DNA of 64,000 nt from Rhodoferax sp. (GTDB lineage: Bacteria > Pseudomonadota > Gammaproteobacteria > Burkholderiales > Burkholderiaceae_C), in the NCBI RefSeq assembly GCF_018063565.1, contig NZ_JAGPBB010000003.1, positions 1 through 64,000 of the forward strand. Direction: 5' to 3'. Below the pieces are notes generated by a model. That model ran no database searches. It was not told the origin of the DNA and was given only the letters and a program-made list of their open reading frames with translations. Below, piece after piece: positions 26,425 through 42,038 of this stretch. Each line of letters begins with the position of its first letter. Position 1 is the stretch's first letter. The position numbers and the translations under genes are program-made.

Positions 26425-27096
26425 GTGGAAAACATGACGGTTCTGGCGCTGGCAGCTTGCGTGGTCAGCGCTGCAGCGGTATTCATCTTCATGCAGTTTC
26501 AACGATATGAAGAGCGGCAGAAGGCGGCCGATCAACTTCTGAAGGCGAGCGCCGACCTGGAATCGGTGAAAGCAAAGTTGCTGGGATACACCAAGTTTGC
26601 TGACTACCTGGTGCCGGCCAAACAGCATTTGGCGGACCAGGCCAAGTCGCTTGCTGTCAGCGTGGTGCGCGAAGTGGTGCAACTGTCGCGTTTGACACCC
26701 GACAAAGAACGAATCAAGGCAGAGGTCCTGCTGGTGAGCAGGTATCAGGTTGAATTCGTGCTGGCGATCGACCTCAAACCCGAAGGGTTTGAGCTGCTCC
26801 AGGAGGGTAACGGTATCAGCCTCAAGACCGGTCTGCCGACTTTGACATCGGCTCCTCTGGTGCGGTCGGCGTCGCATGAGTTGTCGCAGGCTGGGGTGGT
26901 TACAGACGAGCGCGCCTTGTTCGCCGACATCAGCCAGAAATTCAGCTTGGTCGCCCAAACCCAAGGGCAGGCCGTTGCCCGAGAGGACGCTGTGCGGGCG
27001 CTGTGTAAAGCCAAGGTGGTCGACGCCCTGCGGGACTTTTTGTCCCGCCAGGCAGGTGTCAGGGCACTACCCATGGTGGTGCTGAACTTTCGATAA
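26425..27096 (+). CDS. membrane-anchored protein, DUF4230-like
   Basis: GTG 26425 is chosen because TGGAGG (26411-26416) precedes it by eight bases; ATG 26434 is an alternative. The product has about 223 residues, with one N-terminal membrane helix (about 3-23), a helical stretch, and a domain with VSRYQVEFVLAIDL, ISLKTGLPTLTSAPLV and a C-terminal amphipathic helix (REDAVRALCKAKVVDALRDF). This resembles DUF4230 proteins, but I am not sure of the match. It ends nine bases from the convergent bkd operon. Its function is unknown. Confidence 0.75.
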   Translation: MENMTVLALAACVVSAAAVFIFMQFQRYEERQKAADQLLKASADLESVKAKLLGYTKFADYLVPAKQHLADQAKSLAVSVVREVVQLSRLTPDKERIKAEVLLVSRYQVEFVLAIDLKPEGFELLQEGNGISLKTGLPTLTSAPLVRSASHELSQAGVVTDERALFADISQKFSLVAQTQGQAVAREDAVRALCKAKVVDALRDFLSRQAGVRALPMVVLNFR

Positions 27097-27105
27097 CGAT
27101 GCGGT

Positions 27106-28392
<1,287 letters not shown>

Positions 28393-28395
28393 GGT

Positions 28396-30716
<2,321 letters not shown>

Positions 30717-30889
30717 TCAGCACGGGTAGGCTGGCACCAGGTCGGACCCTGCAGTCTGCACAGTCGGGGTCGCCGCTGGCATGGCCTGCGGCGCAGAGCA
30801 TAGCGGATTTCATGCGTCCCACATATCCCCATGGACTAGTCGGGAACCGCCTGTCGTTAAGCTCTTGACTTTTATCAAAGGAGACCCGC

Positions 30890-31801
30890 ATGCTCAACAA
30901 AGATCAGACCCAGGATTTTTCCGCACTGTTGCCCGGTACGTCCACCGAAGCCGGTGCCAGTCGGCGCACGGCGCTGAAAATGGCTCTGGGTGTGGGTTAT
31001 GCCGCGACCGCCATGCCGATCATGGCGCAAACCGCCATCAAGACGTCGTCCGACGGCCTGCGCACGGGTGAGGCAATTTACGACGTGGCGGGTTTCTCGG
31101 TGCCGTTTTTCTTTGCCATGCCGCAGGGCAAGAAAAATCTGCCGGTGGTATTGGTGATCCAGGAAATTTTTGGCGTCCATGAGTACATTGCCGATACTTG
31201 CCGGCGCTTTGCCAAGGCCGGCTATCTGGCCATTGCGCCCGAGTTGTACGCACGTCAGGGCGACCCGTCGAGCTATTCGGAAATGGCCAAGCTGATGGCC
31301 GAGGTGGTGTCCAAGGTGCCGGATGCACAGGTCATGGGTGATCTGGATGCCGCCGTCCAATGGGCCGGTGAAAACGGTGGCAACATCAAGAAAGTCGGCA
31401 TCACCGGGTTCTGCTGGGGTGGACGCATCACCTGGCTATATGCCCAGCACAGCAAGAACGTCAAAGCTGGCGTGGCGTGGTATGGCAGGCTGGTGGGCAC
31501 GGCCTCAGCTCTGACACCCAAACACCCGCTGGATCAGGCCGCGCAACTGAAGGCACCTGTGCTGGGTCTTTATGGTGGTCAGGACGGTGGTATTCCGCTG
31601 ACCACGGTCAATCAGATGAAGGACGCCCTGGCCGAGGCTGGTGCCAAGGGCAATGCAGCGGCCAAAGCTTCGGAATTTGTGGTCTACAAGGATGCACCGC
31701 ACGCTTTCCATGCTGATTACCGACCCAGCTACCGCAAGGAGCCGGCGGCGGACGGTTTTGCCCGTGCATTGGCATGGTTCAAGACACATGGGGTTGCCTG
31801 A
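30890..31801 (+). CDS. dienelactone hydrolase family protein with Tat-like leader
   Basis: This 303-residue protein starts behind AAAGGAG. It has an N-terminal SRRTALKMALGVGYAATA segment (twin Arg at 25-26), which suggests Tat export, with possible cleavage after MAQ. The alpha/beta-hydrolase domain has VLVIQEIFGVHEYI, the nucleophile Cys in GFCWGG, the Asp in GGQDGGIP and the His in APHAFHADYRPSY. This Cys-Asp-His set defines the family. Substrate unknown: cytosolic relatives open dienelactones in chloroaromatic breakdown, but exported versions are uncharacterised. Confidence 0.9.
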   Translation: MLNKDQTQDFSALLPGTSTEAGASRRTALKMALGVGYAATAMPIMAQTAIKTSSDGLRTGEAIYDVAGFSVPFFFAMPQGKKNLPVVLVIQEIFGVHEYIADTCRRFAKAGYLAIAPELYARQGDPSSYSEMAKLMAEVVSKVPDAQVMGDLDAAVQWAGENGGNIKKVGITGFCWGGRITWLYAQHSKNVKAGVAWYGRLVGTASALTPKHPLDQAAQLKAPVLGLYGGQDGGIPLTTVNQMKDALAEAGAKGNAAAKASEFVVYKDAPHAFHADYRPSYRKEPAADGFARALAWFKTHGVA

Positions 31802-31888
31802 CCGGATCCATGGGGCTCGGCAGCAACGACCAAAAATAAAGCTTGAAAAGAGGCTGAATTCCGCGTCAGTTTGGTCGAATAACCATGC

Positions 31889-32983
31889 ATGAAGATCAGC
31901 CAATCCACCGTCGCCCTGCAAAGCCAGCACCTCAGTGCCCAGCTTCGCAGCTCCGAAACCACGATGAGAGCCTGGGTCGGCGAGCGACGACCGGACTTTG
32001 AGGGCCGACAGAATGCGCAACGCCTGATCAGCGGAGTCAACTTGTCACTTTCGGGGGCGGCTCGCGCCCATCTGGCGGCGCGCCGCCTGCAGCAGGATGC
32101 GGCAGCTCCGGTTGATGGGGTGAGGCAAGCGTCGGACGCCGTGCTGAACGACCCCCGTCTGAGCCTGTTGGTCGAGATGGTGCAAGCGATGACGGGTCGG
32201 GTGGTTCAGGTGTTCGATGCGCGGGAACTGCAGCCAGACCATGTCAGCGCGCCGGCTCTGGCAGCCGCATCTTCGGAGCGTGCGCCTGCGCGAGGTGCCG
32301 GCTGGGGCATGGAGTTGCAGCACCATGAGATGATCGAAGAGAGGCAAACCACCACCGTCAACGCCCAGGGCATCGTGCAAACCGCCGATGGGCAGCGCAT
32401 CGACTTCTCATTGCAACTGGCGATGAGCCGCTCGTATGTCGAAGAAAGCCGTTTCTCACTGCGCGCCGGGGATGCGGTGTTGAAGGACCCGTTGGTGATC
32501 AACTTCAGTGGCGATGGTGCACAACTGGCAGACCTGCAGTTCGCCTTTGACCTGGATGTGGATGGTCAGCCGGAGCGCATGCCCTTTGTCACCGGTGGCA
32601 GCGGTTTTCTGGTGTTGGACCGGAATCAGGATGGCAAAGTGAATGATGGCTCAGAACTTTTCGGTGCGCGCAGTGGCGACGGATTCGCCGAACTGGCGCA
32701 ATACGATCTGGACGGCAACCAATGGATCGACGAAAACGACGCGGTTTACCGCCAGTTGCAGGTCTGGCAGAAGAATGCTCAGGGGCAGGACAGCTTGCGT
32801 ACGCTGGCGCAGGCAGGCGTCGGCGCGCTGCATTTGGGGCAGGTTGCCAGCCCGTTTTCGCTGAACACCGCGACCAACCAGACCTTGGGGCTGGTACGGG
32901 GTACCGGCGTTTTCCTCTATGAGACCGGTCAGGTGGGGACGATGCAGCAAGTCGATCTGGCCACACAGCCAACCCAGGCCTGA
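31889..32983 (+). CDS. calcium-loop protein with EF-hand-like repeats
   Basis: This is a 364-residue protein without a signal peptide. The N-terminal half is helical and low in recognisable motifs. The C-terminal half (about 200-340) holds LVINFSGDGAQL, FAFDLDVDGQ, DRNQDGKVNDGSELFG, FAELAQYDLDGNQWIDENDAVY and LQVWQKNAQG. This pattern (DxNxDG, ELFG, DxDGN) recurs in hypothetical proteins and RTX/VCBS-type adhesins, and implies calcium binding. The gene stands alone. The function is not known. Confidence 0.78.
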   Translation: MKISQSTVALQSQHLSAQLRSSETTMRAWVGERRPDFEGRQNAQRLISGVNLSLSGAARAHLAARRLQQDAAAPVDGVRQASDAVLNDPRLSLLVEMVQAMTGRVVQVFDARELQPDHVSAPALAAASSERAPARGAGWGMELQHHEMIEERQTTTVNAQGIVQTADGQRIDFSLQLAMSRSYVEESRFSLRAGDAVLKDPLVINFSGDGAQLADLQFAFDLDVDGQPERMPFVTGGSGFLVLDRNQDGKVNDGSELFGARSGDGFAELAQYDLDGNQWIDENDAVYRQLQVWQKNAQGQDSLRTLAQAGVGALHLGQVASPFSLNTATNQTLGLVRGTGVFLYETGQVGTMQQVDLATQPTQA

Positions 32984-33006
32984 GCACGCCTGACTTTGAT
33001 GGATCA

Positions 33007-33444
33007 ATGATGGGCATGGATTTTGGTGTTGTCGTGCCCTTCACGCGGCACATGGGATTTACGCTGGAAGTGTTTGACGACGGCCATTCCGAAGTGCATT
33101 ACACGGCGCGGCCGGAGCATCTGAATTCGTTCAACGTGACCCATGGGGGAGCCTTGATGACACTGCTCGACATCGCCATGGCCACCGCGGCGCGCAGTGT
33201 GCAAAAGGACATGGGCATGGTCACCATCGAGATGAAGACCAGCTTCATGCAGCCCGCGCGTGGCCCATTGGTTGCCAAAGGTCATTTGATGCACCGTACG
33301 GCCACCTTGGCATTTACCGAGGCCACCGTGTGGGACGCCTCTGGCCGGGCCTGTGCCCATGCCACCGGTACTTTCAAGTTTGTACGACGACTCGCCACCG
33401 GACCGCGCAGCGTCAACGACCTGCAGCAGCTGCCAACGGACTGA
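33007..33444 (+). CDS. PaaI-type hotdog thioesterase
   Basis: This is a 145-residue hotdog-fold protein. The active-site pattern NVTHGGALMTLLDIAMATAA (HGG and the catalytic Asp) and VTIEMKTSFMQPA are typical of the PaaI/YbgC-like 4HBT family, which hydrolyses acyl- or aryl-CoA thioesters. ATG 33007 or the next codon (33010) may start it. It lies 23 bases after the calcium-loop gene. The preferred acyl-CoA is unknown. Confidence 0.88.
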   Translation: MMGMDFGVVVPFTRHMGFTLEVFDDGHSEVHYTARPEHLNSFNVTHGGALMTLLDIAMATAARSVQKDMGMVTIEMKTSFMQPARGPLVAKGHLMHRTATLAFTEATVWDASGRACAHATGTFKFVRRLATGPRSVNDLQQLPTD

Positions 33445-33562
33445 ACTCTTCGATATTTTCGACCTTTAGCGCATATTTGGTATGGCTTTATAGCTATAAC
33501 AATTGAAGCTATTTTCTGGACCAATGCGGGGTATAGTGGAGCCCGCAATGGGAGCAAGCGAT

Positions 33563-34057
33563 ATGACTTTTCATTTGTGGAGCATTGGCAGCGGCGCACG
33601 CAGCTCGGATGCGCTGGTCTGGCGATTGCTGGCGTTTGAGGATCTGCGGGTGTCTGAGCTGTACGAGGTGTTGCGTCTGCGCAGTGAAGTGTTTGTGGTG
33701 GAGCAGCATTGCATCTTTCATGACATGGATGGCTCGGACGCGCAAGCCATGCATCTGCTCGGTGTACAACAGGGAGAGTTGCGTGCCTACGCACGCTGCT
33801 TTGCTGCAGGGGTCAAGTTCCCTGAGGCCAGCTTCGGCCGGGTGCTGACACGCCAGACGGTTCGTGGCACGGGTTTGGGGCATCAGCTGATCGACCAGGC
33901 GATCACGGCGATCAGCCAGTTGTGGGGTCCGCAAGCGATTCGCATCGGTGCCCAGATGCAGTTGGCGGACTTTTATGCCCAACATGGCTTTGAAGACGCC
34001 GGCCAACCTTATCTGGAAGATGGCATTGAGCATCTGGAGATGCTTCGCCCGGCCTGA
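33563..34057 (+). CDS. ElaA-like GNAT N-acetyltransferase
   Basis: This is a 164-residue protein starting at ATG 33563, eight bases after GGGAG. ElaA-family marks are ELYEVLRLRSEVFVVEQ, FHDMDGSDAQAMHLLG, the acetyl-CoA loop RVLTRQTVRGTGLGHQLI and the C-terminal FYAQHGFEDAGQPYLEDGIEHLEM. The substrate is unknown. An AT-rich repeat-like stretch lies just upstream (about 33465-33530). Confidence 0.88.
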   Translation: MTFHLWSIGSGARSSDALVWRLLAFEDLRVSELYEVLRLRSEVFVVEQHCIFHDMDGSDAQAMHLLGVQQGELRAYARCFAAGVKFPEASFGRVLTRQTVRGTGLGHQLIDQAITAISQLWGPQAIRIGAQMQLADFYAQHGFEDAGQPYLEDGIEHLEMLRPA

Positions 34058-34089
34058 GCGCTACCGCCATGCCTGGGTACAGGCTGATC

Positions 34090-36282
34090 TCAGGCGCGTT
34101 TTTCTGTCTGCAGCAGGGCCATCAACGCCGTGTGTGACATCGGACGATGAAAGTAATAGCCCTGAAAGGTGGCGCATCCGGCCTGTTCCAGATAGCGCTT
34201 TTGTACCTCGGTTTCCACGCCTTCAGCCACCAGCTTCAGGCCCAAACCTTTGGCGATCGAGATGATGGCCAACACCACCGGGAACTGCAGGCCGTCGTCC
34301 TCGATCGGAATTACAAAAGAGCGGTCGATTTTCAGAACATGGATGGGAAAGCGGTGCAGGTAGGACAAAGAGGAGTAGCCGGTACCAAAGTCGTCAATGG
34401 CGACCCGAACGCCAAGCTGACAGAGTTTGTTGAGTTGCTCAATCGCGGTGATCGGATTGCGGATACAGATATTCTCAGTCACCTCAACCTCGATTTGCCC
34501 GGCCGAAATCCGGTAACGGTCGAGTGTGCTCTTGAGTTTGTCGAAAAAATCACCACGCTCAAGGTACTGTGGTGACAGATTGATGGACAGGTAAATCGGC
34601 TCGCCCCCCAAGGTGTTCCAGGCCAGCAGATCCCGGCAGGTCGCCTCCAGCATCCAGTCGCTGAGCTGAATGATCAAGCCATTGTCTTCGGCGAACGGCA
34701 GAAAAGCCGCAGCCCCCAGAAAGCCGCGGCGAGGGTGATTCCAGCGCATCAGCGCTTCAACCCCGATGACTTTGCCAGAAACCACATCGACCTGCGGCTG
34801 GTAGTACATCTCCAGCTCGCCATGGCTCAGGGCCAGATGCAAGTCGTGCTCCAGCGTGATCCGCTCTGATGAGACATCCTGCATCTGCGCGTCAAAAAAG
34901 GCGTGCCCGTTGCGTCCCTTGGCTTTGATGCTGTGCATGGCCAGGTCCGCCTTGCGGATCAGTTCATCGATGCAGTCGCCGTCACCCGGAAACACCGCCA
35001 CACCGATACTGGCAGAAATATGCAGTGCGTGGCCACCCAGCACAAAGGGTTGACGCAGGCTTTGCAATAGCTTCTGCGCCATACGGCTGGCGTCGTCCGC
35101 TTGCTCAAGTTCGGGCAGCCCGACGGTGAACTCATCACCGCCGAAACGTGACAAGGTATCGCTTTGGCGCAAACACGCCCGCAACCGAGCGGCCGCTTGT
35201 TGCAGCAATTCATCACCAATCTGGTGCCCCAGCGAGTCGTTGATCATCTTGAAGCGATCCAGATCGACGAACAGCACCGCCAGCGTGCCCTTCTTGCGTT
35301 TTGCCTGCAACAACGCGAGATTGAGCCGATCCTTGAACAACAGGCGGTTAGGCAGATTGGTGAGAATGTCGTGATACGCTTGGTAAGCAATCAGTTCATC
35401 GGCACGCTTGCTGTCGGTGATGTCGCGCGCGATGCCATAGACACCACGCGATTCGGCCTTGTCAACAGGCACGGTACTGGTGCGCTGGCGCTCATGCGCA
35501 GAAATGCTCATCAGCTCGACGATGAAGCTGCGCGGCTCATCCTCGAGATGGTGGGATTTGAGACGAAGTTCTATATTTCGTGACCAGCGGTGGTCGCGTT
35601 TGTTGTCGCCAAAAACAAAGTTGGCGCGTTCCATGTCTGATTCATGCACCAGCTCACTGTAATGACGGCCCATCAGGTCCCGGCTTTTGAAGCCAAGCAG
35701 CGGTTCGACCCGGTGGTTGACAAACGTGATCTGGCCGTTGGCACTGAGCGTGAAAATGATGTCGGGTGAGCTGTCAACCAGATAGCGGTAATGTCGTTCG
35801 GAAAACTCCAGCTGGGCGGCGAATTGCCGGTTTTCGGATTCCAGGCGACGCTGTTGCAGGGCGTTGTGGACCGCCTTGAGCAGTTCTTCGCGCGAATAGG
35901 GCTTACGCAGGTAGTCGTAGGCACCACGTTTGAGCGCGCCGATGGCCGCGTCGATCCCGGCGTCGCCGCTGGTCACGATGACGTTGGCGTCGATTTCACG
36001 GGCAATCATGAAATCCATGATTTCATGGCCACTGATGTCTGGCAAACGCAGGTCAAGAATCACCAGATCAAACCGCTCCTGACTGAGCTTGCGCAAGGCC
36101 TCATGGCCGGTCGCCGCAGTTGTCAGAATGAAACCGCGGTTTTTCAGCAGTTCACAAAGGCTGCCCAGAATACGCGGCTCATCGTCGACCAGTAACAGTT
36201 GCGGCGGCACAGGCGGCAGCGCCGTCGCCGACTTGCGGGGTCCCTCCGGTGCCAGGTCGTGCAATGGATCCAGTGGGGTCAT
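34090..36282 (-). CDS. response regulator with PAS, GGDEF and EAL domains
   Basis: This 730-residue protein has a receiver (about 28-145, phospho-acceptor Asp77 in LVILDLRLPD), a PAS (about 155-295), a GGDEF domain with an intact site (381-385) and an EAL domain with an intact EAL (509-511). [10 protein letters not shown] and KIDRSFV are conserved. It can in principle both make and break cyclic-di-GMP under phosphorylation control. It starts within the stop codon of the HDOD histidine kinase gene (ATGA), which makes that kinase its likely partner. Confidence 0.94.
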   Translation of the reverse strand: MTPLDPLHDLAPEGPRKSATALPPVPPQLLLVDDEPRILGSLCELLKNRGFILTTAATGHEALRKLSQERFDLVILDLRLPDISGHEIMDFMIAREIDANVIVTSGDAGIDAAIGALKRGAYDYLRKPYSREELLKAVHNALQQRRLESENRQFAAQLEFSERHYRYLVDSSPDIIFTLSANGQITFVNHRVEPLLGFKSRDLMGRHYSELVHESDMERANFVFGDNKRDHRWSRNIELRLKSHHLEDEPRSFIVELMSISAHERQRTSTVPVDKAESRGVYGIARDITDSKRADELIAYQAYHDILTNLPNRLLFKDRLNLALLQAKRKKGTLAVLFVDLDRFKMINDSLGHQIGDELLQQAAARLRACLRQSDTLSRFGGDEFTVGLPELEQADDASRMAQKLLQSLRQPFVLGGHALHISASIGVAVFPGDGDCIDELIRKADLAMHSIKAKGRNGHAFFDAQMQDVSSERITLEHDLHLALSHGELEMYYQPQVDVVSGKVIGVEALMRWNHPRRGFLGAAAFLPFAEDNGLIIQLSDWMLEATCRDLLAWNTLGGEPIYLSINLSPQYLERGDFFDKLKSTLDRYRISAGQIEVEVTENICIRNPITAIEQLNKLCQLGVRVAIDDFGTGYSSLSYLHRFPIHVLKIDRSFVIPIEDDGLQFPVVLAIISIAKGLGLKLVAEGVETEVQKRYLEQAGCATFQGYYFHRPMSHTALMALLQTEKRA

Positions 36283-38438
36283 CTGGCGCTGGCCCGCACG
36301 GGCAACTGGATTTCGAAGCTGGTGCCAAGGGGTGAACTGTTACAACTGATCTGCCCGCCCAGTTTTTTGACCAGGCCATGCACAATGCTCAAGCCCAGGC
36401 CGCGGTTCTCGCCGGCCTTGCTGCTGCGCACCGGCGAAAACAGCCTGGCCAACACCTCGTCGGGCAACCCGGGACCGTTGTCCTTGATGTGCAACTCAAA
36501 AAACTCCTGGTTATCTCGAGATTTTCTGCCCAGGTTGACGACCTCGATGCGCCCCCCTTTGGGCAGTGCTTCAACCGCATTTTTGATCAAGTTGACAAGA
36601 ATTTGCTTGAGGGTGTCGACGTTGCCGCTGATTTCGCAGCCCTGCTCATTGATACGGGCGGCAATCTGCACCGAAGCGGGTAGAAACCGGCTCTCCCGAA
36701 ACAGCCGCACGATGTCGTTGACAACGCGGTTCAGGTCGACGGCGGTGCTGGGCGCAGGGGCGGTGACACCGGCAAACTCCTTGATGATGGTGCCCACCCG
36801 ATCAATTTCCTCGTTGAGGATCGTCAACTCACCCGTCACCGGTTCCTGGCGTGCCAGTTTTTCGTCCACTACGCCGAGGTAGCTTTTGATGATGGTCAGC
36901 GGGTTATTGGCTTCGTGTGCTACCTTGCGCGAGTTTTGCAAATGCTCCTCGCGCAACCGGCCGATGCGGCGGTCCAACTCGCCACGCTCGCGCGCCGCCA
37001 TGTCCATGGCCTGGCCGGCCTGATTGCCAAAGGAGAGCAGATACTTTTCCTGGCGTTTGAGTTCGGGCTCGCGCCAGCCCTCGATCCCCGCCACCAGCAT
37101 ACCCAGACAACGGTTACCTGCCAGCAAAGGGATACACATCAGGCTGTCCGAGCCGAAGGCGCGCAGCAACTGGTCTTCGACCAGGCTCAGGGCACCACGC
37201 TGCTTTTGCAGTACCACCGGTTTGCGCTGTAGTACGGCCTCCGCCATGCCGCCGCCACCCAGTGCCAGTGTGAAGTCGATCAGTCGCTGTCGCTGTTGCC
37301 CTGCGGCCACACCGATCAAGGACTTGCCACCACCGTGTATCAGAAAAACCACGGCGTCATTCAGGTCGAGCAGTACACCGGCTTGCTGTCGTATGCATTC
37401 CAGCATTTGGGCGTCGCCCTTTTGGCGCGCCAGCAATTGCGCCAGTTCGGCCATCAAGCTGCGGTTGCGAATCTCTTCATTCAAGCGTTGCTGTGCCCCA
37501 CCGAGACTTGGGAGGGGTGGTGGAACCGCCGTCGGTGAAGCCAGTACTTCGACACCTCTCAGGTCAATCCCCATTTGCTCCGCTGTGGTCATGACCAGGG
37601 ACTCGGCGCGGTCGTAGATGGCCTGGATCTGCGCATCAGGAAGATTGCACAAAACACCCAGACCTGGTGCCAGCGGTACACCGGCGGGCTGGTCACTCAG
37701 CACATGCGCGATCTGCACCAGCCGGATTAGTGGGTGAGCCGATTCCAGACGTGCCGCACTTTCATGGTGATACAGCACGGCATCGGCGATGAAAGAGTCC
37801 ATTTGCCAACGCTCGATCAGCCAGGCACCGGCCTCGGCATGGGATATCTGCAGTGTTCGTTGTTCCAAAGTACAAAGATTGTCACCATCCGGTGTGTGGA
37901 AGTTGAAGTGGTACATCTCTGGCGCAGCCGCCAGCAGGGCCAGTCGTCCAACGTCATGCAGTAGACCCGCCAGATAGGCCTCTTCGAGCTGAGCGTACTT
38001 GATTGCCTTGGCGGCGTCGCGGGCCACCATCGCTGCGGTGAGTGAGTGTTTCCAAAAGCTGCGCAGGTCTGCGCTGGCGGCGTGGCTGAAACCGTTGAAC
38101 GTCTGGAAAACCGACTCGCTGATCACCAGCGTCTTCACCAAATCGGCACCCAGTACATTGAGGGCTTGCAGCAGGTCAACCTTGCGGCCACTGCGGTGAT
38201 AGGCAGCGCTATTGGCGACCCGCATGATGCGGTCAGTCAGGGCTGCATCACCACTGATCAGCGCTGCCAGTTCGGCCATACCGGCCTCGTCAGCCTGGCA
38301 CAACTCCATCAGCTTGAGCAGCACCTGCGGCATGGCAGGCAACCGCGCCACCAGCAAACGGTTTCGAATGTCTTCAGGTTGAAGTGAATTCACAAGCGGC
38401 TCTGATCTGGCTTCTTTGATGACGTTCCTTATTGCCAC
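36279..38438 (-). CDS. HDOD-GAF-histidine kinase
   Basis: This is a 719-residue soluble protein. The HDOD domain (about 20-245) keeps an HD pair (His161, Asp162 in LLHDVGRLAL). A GAF domain (about 330-475) and a dimerisation helix with His508 in KVAHEANNPL follow. The HATPase (about 590-715) has NLIKNAVEAL and RGLGLSIVHG. This joins a signal-output-type HDOD module to a kinase. It is coupled to the downstream REC-PAS-GGDEF-EAL gene, so together they form a two-component cyclic-di-GMP system. It is divergent from tex. Confidence 0.92.
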   Translation of the reverse strand: MAIRNVIKEARSEPLVNSLQPEDIRNRLLVARLPAMPQVLLKLMELCQADEAGMAELAALISGDAALTDRIMRVANSAAYHRSGRKVDLLQALNVLGADLVKTLVISESVFQTFNGFSHAASADLRSFWKHSLTAAMVARDAAKAIKYAQLEEAYLAGLLHDVGRLALLAAAPEMYHFNFHTPDGDNLCTLEQRTLQISHAEAGAWLIERWQMDSFIADAVLYHHESAARLESAHPLIRLVQIAHVLSDQPAGVPLAPGLGVLCNLPDAQIQAIYDRAESLVMTTAEQMGIDLRGVEVLASPTAVPPPLPSLGGAQQRLNEEIRNRSLMAELAQLLARQKGDAQMLECIRQQAGVLLDLNDAVVFLIHGGGKSLIGVAAGQQRQRLIDFTLALGGGGMAEAVLQRKPVVLQKQRGALSLVEDQLLRAFGSDSLMCIPLLAGNRCLGMLVAGIEGWREPELKRQEKYLLSFGNQAGQAMDMAARERGELDRRIGRLREEHLQNSRKVAHEANNPLTIIKSYLGVVDEKLARQEPVTGELTILNEEIDRVGTIIKEFAGVTAPAPSTAVDLNRVVNDIVRLFRESRFLPASVQIAARINEQGCEISGNVDTLKQILVNLIKNAVEALPKGGRIEVVNLGRKSRDNQEFFELHIKDNGPGLPDEVLARLFSPVRSSKAGENRGLGLSIVHGLVKKLGGQISCNSSPLGTSFEIQLPVRASAR

Positions 38439-38734
38439 GTGCAGCGGTGTTCCGGCACATAGGCTCCAACTTTCTCAATATAACAGCAAAGCAACGCATC
38501 AAGGACTCTTTTTTTTAAAAAACATAGCAAAAACAAGTACGCCCTATGTAGGAGTTTTCATGCTGTATATAAGAAATGTGCTATCAATATCACAAGAATC
38601 GACGGCGAGTATTGACGCGTTTGACGGGTCCGTCAAGGACGCCAGAATCAGCACTGCGCTCCCTGTCGCCTGTGGCACACTCGGCGGCTTTGCTTTTTCA
38701 AGCACCGGCCTTGCGGCTGGTCTGTTGCTGATCC
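38439..38734. other. 296-base divergent region between the HDOD kinase gene and tex
   Basis: It contains an AT-rich tract (T8 A6 around 38508-38523) and a 16-base dyad (38621-38636). It must carry promoters for both genes, but I cannot assign them. No gene was seen. Confidence 0.5.
38621..38636. promoter_or_regulatory. 16-base dyad, possible operator upstream of tex
   Basis: TTGACGG-GT-CCGTCAA: perfect seven-base arms about a two-base centre, 99 bases before the tex start. A related TTGACG lies a few bases to the left (38612). No known regulator was recognised. Confidence 0.4.
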
Positions 38735-41200
<2,466 letters not shown>

Positions 41201-41202
41201 GC

Positions 41203-42036
41203 ATGGAACTTGCCGAAGTCCTGTCGCCTCGTTTTGTCATCCCCAGCGCACCGCGCGTGTTGGCGCTGTTGCTGGCCGAATTGGCGCGTCCACAACCGGA
41301 TTTGCGGCGTGTCGTGCAATTTATCAGCACTGATCCGGCGCTGACCACCCGGGTGCTGCAGGCGGCCAATGCAGGTTTTTTCAGCCTGAGTGGCCAAGTC
41401 CATGGTGTCAGTGAGGCGTTGGCGGTGCTGCGTCTCGGTCAGGTGCAGGCGATGGTGACCTCGGCTGCGGGCTTCACCTCGCCTCGCCTGGTTTCCGGTT
41501 TGGCGATGGCGCAGTTCTGGGCCTATAGCCGCGATTGCGCCAAAATGGCCCGATCTCTGGCGGGACTGGTGCGGCAGAATCAGCAGGCTGCGTTTACCGC
41601 CGGATTGGTCCACGCCGTCGGCACGCTGGCCATGCGCACCGCGATGCCACAGGTGGTGGCGCTTGACGCCGAAGTGGGGGCGCTGGAGCTCAAACGCGAG
41701 CGTCTGGAACGCCAGGCCTTTGGTTTCTGCTATAGCCAGGCCAGTGCCTGGCTGGTGCGTCAGTGGCATTTCCCGCAGGTGATTGTGGATGCCCTGCAGT
41801 ACTTGACGGCGCCATTTGACAACGACATTTATGAGCCCTTGGCCGGTGTGGTGCATTTGGCCGCCTGGCGCTCGAGGGCGCGTCAGGCCGGCTTCACGCA
41901 GAACATGATGACGGTGACGTTTCCGGGGGCGGTCGCGGAAGTGCTGGGGCTCGATATCGACATGGTGCTGCAACAGGACCCGATCGACTGGTCGGCCCAA
42001 GTGCCGGGGCGCCCCCTGCTGGATGCAGTGAGTTGA
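41203..42036 (+). CDS. HDOD domain protein with degenerate HD pair
   Basis: This 277-residue protein is a single HDOD domain: the opening VIPSAPRVLALLLAELARP, then VQFISTDPALTTRVLQAANAG, and LRLGQVQAMVTSAA. At the HD position it reads GLVHAVG, so the metal-binding Asp is missing, as in most HDOD proteins. These act as non-enzymatic signalling modules. It starts two bases after tex and its stop is two bases before the ATG of the GGDEF-EAL-CZB gene, so it probably belongs with that cyclic-di-GMP protein. Confidence 0.88.
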   Translation: MELAEVLSPRFVIPSAPRVLALLLAELARPQPDLRRVVQFISTDPALTTRVLQAANAGFFSLSGQVHGVSEALAVLRLGQVQAMVTSAAGFTSPRLVSGLAMAQFWAYSRDCAKMARSLAGLVRQNQQAAFTAGLVHAVGTLAMRTAMPQVVALDAEVGALELKRERLERQAFGFCYSQASAWLVRQWHFPQVIVDALQYLTAPFDNDIYEPLAGVVHLAAWRSRARQAGFTQNMMTVTFPGAVAEVLGLDIDMVLQQDPIDWSAQVPGRPLLDAVS

Positions 42037-42038
42037 CC

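Noticed and set aside
30865-30878. FNR-like box TTGAC-TTTT-ATCAA before the dienelactone hydrolase gene
   Set aside because: It has one mismatch and lies only 11 bases before the ATG, abutting the ribosome binding site, so activation is impossible and the match may be chance.
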